Shown piece by piece: positions 48,801 through 61,282 of a DNA stretch of 64,000 nt (positions are counted from its first letter, which is position 1; each line of letters starts with the position of its first letter). The notes beneath the pieces were generated by a model. That model was not told where the DNA came from. It did no database searches and was given only the letters and a program-made list of their open reading frames with translations. The stretch comes from Pseudocercospora fijiensis CIRAD86 (Eukaryota > Ascomycota > Dothideomycetes > Mycosphaerellales > Mycosphaerellaceae). The stretch covers positions 2,040,377 to 2,104,376 of the forward strand of contig NW_006921540.1 of the NCBI RefSeq assembly GCF_000340215.1. Reading direction: 5' to 3'. The translations under genes were made by a program, and so were the position numbers.

Positions 48801-49136
48801 AAAGGCGATCGAGGGTCTCGTTAATAAGCGGAAGTAGATAGCAGTCTTTAATAGTAATAGCGTTAAGCCTACGATAGTCGATATATAGGCGTAGGCTACT
48901 ATCCTTTTTTAGTACAAATAGGATAGGTGTACTAGTAGGGCTATTGCTATACTAAATTCGACTATTAGCTAGGTTCTTATCTAGATATTTACGCAATATA
49001 GCGAGTTTACGCTTACTAAGATTGTAGAGTAGCCTAAAGGGGACCTCCTTACTCTCTATAATATTAATCTTATAATCCGTCTCTTTAAATATAGGCAATG
49101 TCGATACTAGGTAGTATTTAAATACCTTAATATAGG
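45870..49136 (-). pseudogene. pol of copy C, 3' part: RT to chromodomain
   Basis: Read right to left from the D insertion: RT (49100-48250) with ILDIKDAYYR-type sequence and an intact YLDD at about 48585-48570, RNase H, then integrase. The piece 47067-46882 carries FIIGLPPTKRRGSKD. A chromodomain remnant lies at about 46050-45945. TAG/TAA are throughout; the protease part is at 56307-56935. Confidence 0.9.
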
Positions 49137-49141
49137 TTTCT

Positions 49142-49338
49142 TGTTAGGGCCAAAGAGGCTACACGTAATTGGTATATAATTAGGCCGAGTAAAGCTAGGG
49201 TCTTAGTGCCTTAGGCAGGGCTTGGCGCTTAGCGTTAGGCTAACTAGCCTGCCTTCCTCCTTCTCCTCCTAGTTCTCTATCGAATACTACTTATACCTAC
49301 TACTACCCTATCTACCTGCTAATATAACCCTTCTTATA
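49142..49338 (+). repeat. 5' LTR of copy D (197 bp)
   Basis: TGTTAGGGCCAAAG...TTCTTATA. The self-primer word ATCGAATACTA is at 49279-49289, 60 bases from the LTR end as in G2. Confidence 0.94.
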
Positions 49339-49349
49339 TAGTATTCGAT
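49339..49349 (+). promoter_or_regulatory. Primer-binding site of copy D, complementary to its own LTR
   Basis: TAGTATTCGAT, 11 of 11 complementary to 49279-49289 and adjacent to the LTR. Confidence 0.75.
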
Positions 49350-50951
49350 CTACCCTTTAAGGGTAGCAGCTAGTTAGTCCTTATTTTAAGCTTTTAGCGG
49401 TATAGCTACGAAAACTATCGATTTAACTATATTACGCCCGAAGAACGGGACCTACACGTACTATTCTATTAAAACAACCGTACCAATTATTAAGCAAGGC
49501 CTTCTATACGGCCTATTATACTAAGTTAATCGTACTAAGCCGATACCTACTAATTCCGCTATATCCGTATCTTAGGGGCCTATAATACATTATTAGTGTT
49601 ACCCCTTATAATAGCCGGCTTATTACGAAGTAATAACAACCGCGGCGCCGCTAGCAGCGCTAGCAATAACAACGCTAGTAGCATAGTTCCTACTAAAGTG
49701 CCTGCTAAAGTGCCTGCTAAAGAGCCTACTAGAGGGCCTATTAAAGAAGAACCTATAATTCCTAGTAATAACCTAGAATTGCCTGTTAACGACATTCTTA
49801 ATAACATTGTTAATCGACGATATAGCTAACTAGCCTTTAGGCCCTAGCCGATAGCGAGGCTTTAAGAAGCCACTTAGAATAGGCTTACTGCCTTACGTTA
49901 AGAACAATAGCTAAAGGATAATCTCCTCGAAATTCGCCGCCTATAGAAGTCCCTAATAACTAATGCTAAACTAGTAGTAGGGCCTTCCTCGCTAACTGTT
50001 TAAAAGAAGGATGCTAAACTCAAGGACTATACTATGTTTAATAGCTCTAGTCGAAAGCAATATAACGACTATATTCGTAACTATAAGCTTAACTAGCGAA
50101 ACGCACCGAGGGCCCTTCTAGACGACTATTCGTTAGTCGTCTATGCTATATAGTACATTAATAGCGACCTAAAACGCACCTAGGATAACCATTTTAATTC
50201 CCTTAATAATTAGACCGCTGTTTAGTAGCAAGACTATAAGACTATTATGCTGAACACCCTTAGTAACCCTATATTGCGCTAGCAGCACGCCTAAGACTAA
50301 TACCTACGTGCTAAACAAAAGGCCGACTAAACCTCTCGATCCTTCGAGGCCTATCTAAAGACCCTTAAGGACGATTTGCTACCTAAAACCGACTCTATCT
50401 AGATATCTAAGATACGACCTAAACTAAGATAGGAACTAGTCCTTAAATTAGACCGCCGCCGTATGTTTAAACAGGCTAATCTAATACGCATTCAATTTAT
50501 AGTCGAAGTAGAAACAGCTAAACGAGCTATTTAGCTCTAGTAACGACTAGAATCGAGGATCCGACTAGCTAGTACTAACCGTAGTAACCGTAGCCGAGGA
50601 GGAAACTAAGGTTCTACCTAAAACAACAGTGCTAACAATAGGAATAGTAACGACCGTAGAAGAGGCCGTAGCCGACGGCTATATAGAGGAGGCCGTAATA
50701 GGGGCCGTAGAAGGGGCTCGTATCCCTATAATACTAATCGCCTAACTAATAATAGCAGCAATAGTAGCTATAGCAATGTTCTAACCGGACTAAAGTGCTT
50801 TAATTGTAATAGCACTAGCTATCTACTAGGCTAATGCGACAAACCTAAGGACTAGGCCCGAATCGACCGTACTACCGCTAAGTACCGAAAGCACCTTTTA
50901 GCCGCTAATACTACCCCTATCGGCCCTTCCTATTAGTCGAAAAAAGAATAA
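49350..50951 (+). pseudogene. gag of copy D (RIP-decayed)
   Basis: Same build as G2 gag: the open Asn/Ala/Ser-rich piece 49596-49829, a basic Arg/Gly/Asn region (about 50570-50740), the zinc-knuckle remnant from 50796 and the end at TAA 50949-50951 after A6-G (50940-50946). Pol is in the -1 frame. Confidence 0.88.
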
Positions 50952-53900
50952 GCGCCGTACTAACTATTAGCCTTATGCGGCGTAAAACCATCGACATAGT
51001 GCTAGCTATTATACGCACCTGTCTTATATAGGATATATATAGAGACAACTATAAGACTAAGGTTATACTAGATCTAGGAAATTCGGTTAGCGCCCTTATT
51101 AATTACCGCCTAGCTAAGCAATTAGACCTCCGACAATTGCCTAGAACTAATATACCAACCCTTGCTTAGTTTAATAACGCTCGGCACTTAACCTATAGGG
51201 CCTACTATGTTCCTATAGTTCTAAAAGACGACCTCGGCAATAAACGCTTGCTAGATTTTACTACCTACGTAGTAGATATAGACAACCTTCTATCCGATAT
51301 TGTTATTAGCAACCCTGTTCTTAAGCACTATACTATAGTTATAGACTTAGGCAGTTAATAGTAGCGATTTGGAATCGCTAGGAGAGAGGATATTAAACAC
51401 ATTAATATTAGCGAGTGTCCCGACGCTATCCGGGTCCTATTTATCGGCAACCTAACGCCTGCCTTAGCTAATCCGACGGCTAACCTTCTCGGTAGAGATA
51501 ACGATAAACCTATACCCCCTAATAGTATAGATCCTAATTAGCTTGCTCGTATACTACTACCTATTCGAGAGATCTATATTAATATATTTAAACACTACCT
51601 AGCATCGACATTGCCTATATTTAAAGAGACTAATTATAAGATTGATATTATAGAGGGCAAAGAGGTCCCCTTTAGGCCCCTCTACAACCTTAGTAAACGA
51701 GAACTTACTGTATTACGTAAGTACCTAGATAAGAACCTAGCTAATAGTCGAATTTAGTATAGCAACAGCCCTACTAGTGCACCTATCCTATTCGTGCTAA
51801 AGAAGGATAGTAGCCTGCGTTTGTATATTAATTATAGAGGGCTTAATGCTGTTACTATTAAAGACCGTTGTCTACTTCCGCTTATTAATAAGACCCTCGA
51901 TTGCCTTTCTAGCGCCTACTTCTATACTATATTAGACATTAAGGACGCCTATTACCGCATTTGTATTCGTAAGGGCGATAAATGGAAAACAGCCTTCCGT
52001 ACCTATTATAGCTATTTCGAGTACTTAGTTATACTATTCGGGCTAGCTAATGCCCTTGCAACATTCTAGTCCTATATTAATCGGGCCCTTTTAGGCCTAT
52101 TAGACTACCTCTGTATAGTTTACCTAGATAATATCCTAGTTTATATCTATTTACCTAATATTATAGAATACTAGGCTATAGTACGCAAGGTGCTCGACCG
52201 CCTATAGGCCTATAGCTTATACTACAAGCCCTCTAAATGCACCTTCGCTACTAAAGAGGTGCCCTTCCTTAGCTTCTTCGTATTAACTAATAGTATAAAG
52301 GCTAACCCTAATCGGATTAAAACAATTACCGAATGGCCTATTCCTACGTCTATTAAAGAGCTTTAATTATTCCTCGGTTTTGCTAACTTCTACCGCCGGT
52401 TTATTAAGGGCTATTCGAGGCATATAATGCTATTAACTAAGCTTACTAAAACCAAGGCTAATCCAACTAGAGAGTTCAAATAGACTAACAGAGCACAAGC
52501 CGCTTTTAACGGTCTAAAACAACGCTTTACTAAAGTCCCTTTGTTATACTATTTCGTACTAAGCAAGCAGATCCGAATTAAGACTAACGCTTTACAGTTC
52601 GCTATATTAGCTATTATGTTATAACAGGCTAATAACAATTACTAGCACCTAATCGCCTTCTTCTTACGGAAGATAATCGATATAGAACGTCGGTACGAAA
52701 CCTACGAGCAAGAGCTCTTAGCAATCGTAGAAGCCTTTAAGTACTAGCGCTATTATCTCGATAGTGCTTAGCACCCTATTTAGGTCTATACGGACTATAA
52801 CAACCTCCGTAGAATTACGAAGGTTACTAAGGTTATAGGTCGATAGGCTAGATAGGCCGTCTATCTCGCCGGGTTTGATTTTAATATACTATATCGGCTA
52901 GGCGTAAGTAACCCTGCTAATAGCCTATCGAGGCGACCTAATTATAATGGCGAGACCTAGTATATTAATTCTTTGTTTCTAACCCTATAGTATAAGATTG
53001 CTATAGCCCGTGTTGTTAATAAGCAAGTATAGGATAAGCGGCTTACCGGACTCCGCGATAGCTTAAAGCATATTAATACTCTTACTATATTAATAGTGCG
53101 TATTAAGGCAAGGGCTAAGGACACAGATAGGAGAAGTTATAATAACTCCCTAGTCGATATCGCAATATATAGTAATAGCGATAGTACTACTATAGTTAAT
53201 CCGGCTACTAGTGCTATTAGATGTATATAATGCGCACCTCGTTTAATAGCGAGGGTGCTATTAAATAACCTTGTAAATAGGGATAGTTAATCGTTTATAG
53301 ACGAGCTGTTACGTGCTTAGTAGAGGGATGCCTTTGCTACTAAACGTATCGATAAGCTTATAAGTAGGCGAACGACTCGATCTAGTAAGAGTAATAATTA
53401 GTCGATCGACGACAAAGGTTACTTAAAGTTTAAGGGCAGATACTATATCCCCGCTAAACAATCGATTAGATAAGAGCTTTTAAAGAGGCACTATAATAGT
53501 AAACTCGCTAGTTACTATAGTATAGAGAGGTCGCACGAGCTACTATCGCGTATATACTACTAGCTAAATAGTAAGCGGCATATAAAGGAATATATGCAGA
53601 CCTATATAGTATGCTAGCGAGTTAAAGCACCTAAGTACTTACTATTCGGGGAGTTGTCTTTACTTCCTGTTCTAAAGAAACTATTTGCAGAGCTTATAAT
53701 AGACTTTATTACAGGCCTCCCTCCTACTAAGCGTAGGGGCAGTAAGGACGTATATAATGCTATCCTTATTATAGTAGATCGATTTACTAAAGGCGCTCGT
53801 TATATCCCTGCTCGGAAGGATTAGACTTCTATTAATATAGTAGAAGCGCTATAAAACAACATCTTCTATAGCTATTAGGGAACCCCTAAGGGGATAGTTT

Positions 53901-54832
53901 CCGACTAAGGCTCGACATTCACATCTTACTATTAGAGTGAGATATGCCTATAGCTAAGACTTAAGCATCGGCTATTTATAGCCTTCTATCTATAGATAGA
54001 TAGCTAAACCGAGAGGCAGAATACTACCCTATAGTAGTACCTACGCAGTTACATTAACGAGAACCCTAACGACTAGGTTAACCTCCTATAGCTAGCTAAA
54101 TTCGTATATAATAACAATGTCCACTTATTAACCAAGGTGTTACTATATATAGCTATAATAGGCTAGAACGCTACTATGCTATAAGACCCCCTATCGCTCG
54201 AGGCCGAGCGTAAGGAAAGGGAAGCGGGTTAACCTAAGATACTAGCGGCTATTAAGAGGGTTCAAAAGATACGAGAAATCTATACTAAGATAGCTAAGAA
54301 GCTAATAAAGGCTTAAGAGTACTAAAAGACCTATTACGATAAGCGTTATATACCGATAACCTTTAAGCAAGGCGATATAGTTATACTTAGTATAAAGAAC
54401 CTCCGCATCCGCAAATACCTATTACCCGATAGCAAAATACGCCCCAAACTGGCACTACGGTTTATTAGCCTATTCCGAATCCGAGAACCGAAGGGCAATA
54501 GCTAGGCCTATTAGTTATAGCTCCTACTATACTACACTATCTATAATACCTTCTATATCTCCCTCCTTAAACTATACTACTACCGCGGAGGCCCTAAAGA
54601 AGCCCCTACTAAGTATAAAGAGATACTAGCCGACGGTAAAGAGCTATAGTCTATAGAACGTATCCTAAAGCATTAGACTAGACAAGGCAAGAAGGAGTAC
54701 CTTCTAAGATAGTAAGGCTATTTACCTAAATAGGACTCGTAGGAGGCTAAAGATTCCTTTAAGGATATAGCTAAGTTATTAGATAAGTATTAGACTAGTA
54801 TAAAGAACAAGAAGAAGGCTAAGGGCCTATAA
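50939..54832 (+). pseudogene. pol of copy D: PR-RT-RNase H-IN-chromodomain
   Basis: The protease remnant LDLGNS is at about 51068. The RT open piece 51794-52069 has RLYINYRGLN, ILDIKDAYYR and GDKWKTAF with the Trp intact. The active site reads YLDN (about 52120-52135). Integrase runs from about 53480, with FITGLPPTKRRG near 53705 and VSD at about 53905. The chromodomain is at about 54650-54755, with a Lys-rich end and TAA 54830-54832. Confidence 0.9.
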
Positions 54833-56104
54833 TGTCGCCTAGGAATAATACTACCCCCGGGGTGCTATTAGCTAACTAATTAGAGGCAAGCAATTGTTAG
54901 CAATAAAGGACAATAAGACTATACTAGGCGCGCTACGACGCGTTAACTAATCGCCTGCTCTTTTAAGGATTCTACCTCTTTACTAACGCGCCCTATAGGT
55001 CCCCCTTTTGTTCTCTCCTTCTATCGAGGCCTCGAGGCCTAGGCGATTAGCGAGGACGGCGCGCGCGCGCGTAAATAGTAATAATAATAATAATAACGGC
55101 GTCGCGCCTATGCTAAAGGGCGGTACGGCTAGCGCGGCTATATTAGTAACGGTGTTGCGGAGTATATTGCTAATCGAAGGAAGACGACGCGACTATATCG
55201 GTAACGGTGTTGCTAATATTATTATTAGTTAAAGAAGGAAATTAGAAGCAAGGTAAAGTTAGCGCTAAGACGACTAGCGCCGCCGTTATTAACATTACCT
55301 ACTCGCTACTATTATTAACCTTACCTATACTACGAGCCTAAAGCACTATACTAACTAAGTTAAAAGATTAAACCTATTAAAGGTTTAATTAAAACTTTAA
55401 GGCTAAGTCAAAATATTGAGGTTTAAAAGATTAAGTAGCTTAATAGACTAACTAACTAAGGGCAAAAACTATAGAGCTAAGCTAGCCGGGGTCGATCTTG
55501 CGGATAATAGGTTACTCCTCGATCTTTCCGACCCTTTAAGCGAGGCGAATCTTAACTATTATACTTATAATAGCCTTTACCTATAGAAACTAGAAGAACT
55601 GAGTTTTTTAAAAAAATATAATTAGTTAACACTTAAAGGCTGCCAAACCTAACTAATTAGGGCTAGTAAAACTACGATAGTAAATAATAGTCCTCGTAAC
55701 AATAAGAACAACCCTCGGAACGGATAAACCCTCGGAGCGGATATTTCTAGGTCTTTTAAGAGTAGACGCAAAGAACTCGGTACAATATTACTTAGAGCGG
55801 AGGCAGGGCTACAATACCTCGTACGTCTACCTATTATAGTAGGGAAGACGCGCTCGTATTATAATTAGTCGAAGGCCCTCAATTCTCGTAAATATATATT
55901 ACTTCATTATATACAAGAATAGCGTAGTTAGAGTTGCACATTGTATTGTATTAGAGGTAAGGTTTAATATAGTTACATAATTAGGTAGTTAAGTGTTCAA
56001 TTTAGTACGGGCTAAGCAGCTTATTAGACTTACTAAGTTAGCGGCAATAGAGGTCGTAGAATATAGATAGGCTACGAGGGCGCGGCCTTTAGAAGGGAAG
56101 CGTA
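54833..56104 (+). repeat. 3' non-coding region of copy D with simple repeats
   Basis: Contains (GC)n at 55059-55071 followed by (TAA)n at 55078-55096, two 57-bp-type units (about 55130-55225) and the AT-rich array (about 55370-55440). The purine tract AGAAGGGAAG lies before the 3' LTR. A short open frame at 55008-55232 is just this repeat region and not a gene. Confidence 0.7.
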
Positions 56105-56301
56105 TGTTAGGGCTAAAGAGGCTATACGTAATTAGCATGTAATTAGGCCGAGTAAACCTAGGGTCTTAGTGCCTTAGGTAGGGCTTAGCGCTTAGCGTTA
56201 GGCTAACTAGCCTACCTTCCTCCTTCTCCTCCTAGTTCTCTATCGAATACTACTTGTACCTACTACTACCCTATCTACCTACTAACATAACCCTTCTTAT
56301 A
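56105..56301 (+). repeat. 3' LTR of copy D (197 bp)
   Basis: TGTTAGGGC...TTCTTATA, followed by TTTCT and the resumed copy C. Confidence 0.94.
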
Positions 56302-56306
56302 TTTCT

Positions 56307-56935
56307 TAAATAGGCTATAGTATGCGAGCAAGCTAATTAGGGTCTATTCTATTAGGGGGCACTAGTTTATCGTTATCGCTACCGAGCAGGTCGGTAGTCG
56401 GATTAGCTAGAGTTAGGTTGCTAATAAATAGAACCCTAATATCGTTAGGGCACTCGCTAACGTCGATATGCTTAATGTCCTCTTTCCTAGCGATTCTAAA
56501 TCGCTACTATTAAAGGCCTAAGTCTATAGTAACAGCGTAGTGCTTAAGAACAGGGTTGCTAATAACAATATCGGATAGAAGGCTGTCTATATCTACTATA
56601 TAGGCGGTAAAATCTAATAAGCGCTCGTTGCCGAGGTCGTCTCTTAGAACTATAGGAATATAGTAAGCCCTATAGGTTAAGTGCCGAGCGTTATTAAACT
56701 AAGCAAGGGTTAGTAGGTTAGCCCTATTCAATTGTCGAAGGTCTAATTACTTAGCTAGGCGATAGCTAATAAGGGCACTAACTAAATTTCCTAGATCTAG
56801 TATAACCTTAGTTTAATAGTTAGTGCCCTTCGTATCCTATATAAGGCAGGAGCGTATTATAGCTAGCACAATGTCGATAGTCTTGACTCTTACGCCGTAC
56901 AAGGCTAATAGTTAGTGCGGCGCTTATTCTTTTTT
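56307..56935 (-). pseudogene. pol of copy C, 5' part: protease region
   Basis: Read right to left: starts at the A6-G overlap and contains the protease remnant (about 56810-56790, LDLGN type). It reaches the region just before RT (ILEPIRE-like), where D is inserted. Confidence 0.85.
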
Positions 56936-58486
56936 CGAAGGTTAGCCTATAGGGGTAGCGTTAGCTACTAAAAGGTGTTTCTTATATTCGGCGGAAGTAC
57001 GGTCAATCCGGGCCTAGTCCCTAGGTTTGTCGCATTAGCCTAGTAGATAGCTAGTGCTATCACAGTTGAAGCACTTTAACCCGGTTAGTAGATTGCCGTA
57101 GCTATTGTTATTATTAGCAGAACAGTTAGCATTATAGGGATACGAGCCCCTTCTACGGCCCCTATCGCGGCCTCCTCTATATAGCCGTCGGCTACGGCCT
57201 CTTCTACGGTCCTTATTACTATTCCTATTGTTAGCATTATTGTCTTAGTAGGAACCTTAGTTTCCTCCGTAGCTACGGTTGCTACGGTTGCTAGAAGGTC
57301 GGATCCTTAATTCTAGTCGTTACTAGAGCTAGACAGCTCGTTTAGCTGTTTCTACCTCGACTATAAATTAAATACGTATTAGGTTGGCCTATTCAAATAT
57401 ATAGCGGCGGTCTAATTCGAGAATAAGCTCCTACCTAAGCTTAGGGCGTATTTTAGAGATCTATATAGAATTAGTCTTAGCCGGAAGGTTATCCTCGAGA
57501 GTCTTTAAATAGGCCTTAAATAAGCGAGCCGATTAATCAGTCTTCTATTTAGCTCGAAGATACAGGTCCTAAGCGTATTATTACCTTAGTATAGGGTTTC
57601 TAAGGGTGTCTAGTATAATAGTTTTGTAGGTCTACTACTAAATAGCAGTCTAGTCGTTAAGAGAGTCGAAAGAGTTATCCTATGTGCGCTTTAGGTCGCT
57701 ATTGATATACTGTATAGCGTAGATAACTAGTAAATAGTCGTCTAGAAGAGCCCTCGGTATATTTCGCTAGTTAAGCTTACAATTACGTATATAATTATTA
57801 TATTGCTTGCGACTAGAGCCGTTAAATACGATATAGTCCTTAAGCTTAGCATCCTTCCTCTTCTAAATAGATAATAAAGAAGGCCCTGCTATTAGTTTAG
57901 TTATCGGGGCTTCCTAAAGGCGGCGAAGTTCGAAGAGGTCGTCCTTTAGCTATTGTTCTTAGCGTAGGGCAGTAAGCCTGTTTTAGGTAGCTTCTTAAAG
58001 TCTCCCTACCAGTTAAGGACTAAAGGCTAGTTAGCTATATTGTCGATTAACAATGTTATTAAGAATGTCGTCGATAGGCAATTCTAGGTCGTTACCTAGA
58101 ATTATAGGTTCTTTAGTAGGCCCTCCGGCAGGCTCTTTAGCAGGCACTATGCTACTAGAGTTGTTATTGCTAGCGCTACTAGCGGCGCTGCGGTTGTTGT
58201 TGCTTCGTAATAAGCCGGCTATTATAATAGGGGGTAATACTAATAATATATTATCGGCCCCTAAGATACGGATATAGCGGAATTAGTAGATATCGGCTTA
58301 GTGCGATTAACTTAGTATAATAGGCTGTATAGAAGGCCTTGCTTAATAATTAGTACGGTTGTTTTAATAGAATAGTACGTATAGGTCCCGTTCTTCGGGC
58401 GCAATATAGTTAGATTAACGGTTTTCGTAGCTATACCGCTAAAGGCTTGAAATAAGGACTATCTAGCTACTGCCCTTAAAAGGTAG
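56924..58486 (-). pseudogene. gag of copy C (RIP-decayed)
   Basis: Ends at TAA (56926-56924). Zinc-knuckle remnant at about 57080-57035, basic Arg/Gly region upstream at about 57110-57290, Asn/Ser-rich N-terminal segment near 58250-58050. Same organisation as in A. Confidence 0.85.
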
Positions 58487-58497
58487 ATCGAATACTA
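58487..58497 (-). promoter_or_regulatory. Primer-binding site of copy C, complementary to its own LTR
   Basis: Minus strand TAGTATTCGAT, pairing 11 of 11 with the LTR word whose plus-strand image is TAGTATTCGAT at 58547-58557. Confidence 0.75.
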
Positions 58498-58686
58498 TAT
58501 AATAAGGGTTATATTAGCAGGTAGATAGGGTAGTAGTAAATTAGTGTAGTATTCGATAGAGATCTAAAAGGAGAGGGAGGAAGGTAGGCTAGTTAGCTTA
58601 ACGCTAAGCGCTAAGCCCTGCCTAAGGCATTAGGACCCTAGCTTTACTCGGTCTAGTTATATACTAATTATATATAACCTCTAACA
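58498..58686 (-). repeat. 5' LTR of copy C (189 bp)
   Basis: Pairs with 44441-44629; followed by CTAGC. Confidence 0.93.
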
Positions 58687-58691
58687 CTAGC

Positions 58692-61104
58692 GTATAGAAA
58701 ACCTTCGTAATTGTAAGAGGAATTACGTCTCTATCTAATCCTTAGACGTTTATAGTAATAGTTCCGATGCCTTATATATTAAGCCCCTCGGTATTATTTG
58801 CAGTTCTAACATTATAGTTTATAACGCGAAAATCGGTAAAAGCGCTTTTATCGTAATAGAGATAGATAGTAGCTCCTAAATCGATAATACTTAATAATAT
58901 ACCTTCCTCTACCTTGCTAACTGCTATAACCTCTCTCTTTAGAACTGCTATAAGTTCTAGAGTAATCCGTACTGCCTCTATAATCGCCTAATCCTCTAAG
59001 CTTGCCCTTCTAATATGTTCTATATTTCCCTCTACTTTGCTTCCTTTACTAGCCGCTAATAGCGTACTTAAGGCCTAAAGGGAATTAGCAATCTATAGAG
59101 CTTAGGAAGAAGAATCGTTAGGGAACGTACCTTAGAGGATATTAGTAATCGCGCTTAATCCTTAGATTTTTAGCGAGGTAGCGGTGCTTTACGGTAGCGA
59201 GGTATTAGTACCTTATAGTAGCGACAGTTAATAAATTATGTCTTTGTCGGCCTATATAACGGATTTAGTACGCTTTAGTCGAGAGTAATATTCCCTTAGA
59301 GCTAAGGGTAGTAACAAGGATCGAAACTTGCGTCGTATAGCTAGCTTAAGGTAACTAATATTAGCAAAACGCTAGGCGAAGTTAGCATCGTCTTCTATGT
59401 TCTCGTTAATAATAGAGTCTAAAGGGGAACGCTTAACCTATATAATCTTAATAGGTCCTTAGGGCGGAACGGTTATAGCCCGAATAGACTACTAGTTTAG
59501 AGTTCCGAAACGCTTAGAACGACGGCCTCGGACGGGAGTAAAAGGAGCTCCCTTACGCTCTTCGAAGTTCGGAAGGTTATCGAAAGGAAATAGCAGGTCG
59601 CGAGTATCGGCCTTTAGCTAGTTAGTTACTATTCCGCTATTAACGGATATATTCTTAATCGTTGTTTGCCGAGTTAAGTAGCTCGGAGATAGTAGAGATA
59701 GTAGTTCGATCTTAGAAATAGATAGAGACGTCTCGGGAACTTGAATATCGTCTAGAAGGTTGTCTTTATCGTCTAGTAAAGTAATCTTAGATGCGATATC
59801 TAGTATTTACAATTCGAAGATAAGTTTCGGCGTTAAGATAGAATCGAATATACTATCGTATATATCCGTCGCGAACTTCTACGTTATATTTATAGCTTAT
59901 TATAGGAGTATATTACGATTAGCATTAACTGCTAAGATATATGCCTTTAGTTTAGTAACGAGGCTAGCGCCTCCGGTAGGAGTCTCTTCCTACTCCTTAT
60001 TATCGCCGCTAGTAATTACTTAAACCGAGTTCTTCTCGCGCTATTAACGTATTTAGATACGAATCTATTCTTACTTCTCCTTAGAGGCGTTAGCCGGATT
60101 CTTAAGGTAGTCGGCTTCTAAATACGTACTCTTTTTGTTATAGTGCTTATATTCCTTAAGATCCTTACGATCCTTCCTATCCTTACCCTTTTTGCCTTCG
60201 GTCTTCTTTTCTTTCTTATTATTCTTTCGACCGCCGTTGCCGCCGCTATTACTACCGTTTCCTCGTAGTACGGAATTCGCTGCTTCTTTGCCGAGGAGGT
60301 AGGTTATTAGGCTAGCTACGGTTCTTAGTATGCTATTAGTCTTACTAGCTAGTATATTCTATATTCGACGGAAGTCCTAGAAACGGGCTAGTAGGTTAGT
60401 AAGGACTTTAGCTATAATCTAGTTATCGTCGAAAGTGCTTCCTAGGTCCGTAAGTCGCTTCTAGAAGGTCTAAAGTTTGTTAATATAGTCGGTAACGTTC
60501 TTAGATAAGTTGAAAGTTGTAGACGCAATCTACTAATAAATTAGGTAGATAGCTTGTTTATCTATTGCCTTATAGAGGTCGGAAACGGCGTCTATAAGTA
60601 CCTTAGGGGTAGTCTTATCGGCGATCCTATTGCGAATATATTAGTCTATAGTTGCGAGGATAAGTATACGGGCTATCTTAACTCGCTCTTACTACTTCTT
60701 ATACTTACGGATTCTTACGTTAAAGAACGTAATATTAATCTTATATTCCTCGAGGGATTTATTAACTAATATCTTAACTTCTTCCTTAACTATAGAGAGT
60801 TTCGTAAGTTCCTTCTAGATCTTATCTATATTAGGTAGAGATAGTTCTTTAGGTTCTTCGAGGATGATTTCGGTACTATCGAGAAGACCGGAAATGTTCT
60901 TTACGTTACCGACTATAGCAATATCTTACTTCTATATAGGAAAGGTAATTTAGTCCTTATATATATAGACCTTAATGCCGTCGATTGCGACGGAGGAATC
61001 CGAAGTTACTATCGTAGGGCGTTTAGGCGCGTAGCGCGTATCGCGTATCGCGTATACGTAAGGGTCTCTTAATTACTAAGCAAAGAACAATAAGACTATA
61101 AATT
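58692..61104 (-). pseudogene. Copia gag and protease (RIP-decayed)
   Basis: Read right to left from the 5' LTR: gag (about 61050-59100) with helical, charged sequence; then a Gly/Asn-rich stretch, a Lys-rich stretch, and a zinc-knuckle remnant (KHYNKKSTYLEADYLKNP, about 60165-60110) whose Cys codons have become Tyr, as TGC to TAC predicts. The protease box reads IIDLGAT (about 58888-58868); the expected DSGAT Ser is Leu, TCA to TTA. Insertion C lies just beyond the protease. Confidence 0.87.
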
Positions 61105-61282
61105 AGTTGAAAATAAGTGTAGGGCACTATAAACCTTAGTAGAAGAGATAGAAGTATCTAGTTGCGTAAAAAGTCTATCTATAGTCGGCTAAAGTCCTTA
61201 CTTATCTAGTAAGAACTGTTTGCTCTATAAAAGCCTATCCTACAGCTGCAGCTTGTCTTAATACAGGCTGTCTAAAACAACT
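61105..61282 (-). repeat. Copia 5' LTR (178 bp)
   Basis: AGTTGAAAATAAG...AAAACAACT on the plus strand; followed by CATTT (61283-61287) and normal-composition sequence. Confidence 0.95.

Larger units (their letters stand above)
49142..56301 (+). mobile_element. Ty3/gypsy chromovirus copy D (plus), nested in copy C
   Basis: A complete 7,160-bp element with 197-bp LTRs (49142-49338 and 56105-56301), target duplication TTTCT at 49137-49141 and 56302-56306. It is the innermost and therefore the latest insertion of its stack. Even so it is heavily RIP-mutated, including YLDN at the RT active site. Confidence 0.95.
44441..58686 (-). mobile_element. Ty3/gypsy chromovirus copy C (minus), nested in copia, itself split by copy D
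   Basis: 189-bp LTRs, target duplication CTAGC at 44436-44440 and 58687-58691. Own sequence is 44441-49136 plus 56307-58686, about 7.08 kb. It belongs to the same family as A/D/G1/G2 but its LTRs are shorter by 7-8 bases and carry shared differences, a sub-branch. Copy D entered between protease and RT on the opposite strand (TTTCT). Confidence 0.94.
18613..61282 (-). mobile_element. Ty1/copia retrotransposon (minus strand), carrying three nested insertions
   Basis: LTRs of 178 bp at 18613-18790 and 61105-61282 bound the element; CATTT flanks it on both sides. Its own sequence is in four pieces: 61282-58692 (LTR, gag, protease), 44440-43027 (integrase), 29269-26528 (linker, RT, start of RNase H) and 19372-18613 (RNase H end, LTR), 7.5 kb in total. 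The gag-PR-IN-RT-RNase H order read right to left proves copia type and minus orientation. The purine-rich GGTAGTAGTAGGAG next to the left LTR (minus strand) is the likely polypurine tract. RIP has damaged all parts. LTR ends are AGTTG...CAACT, not TG...CA. Confidence 0.95.
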
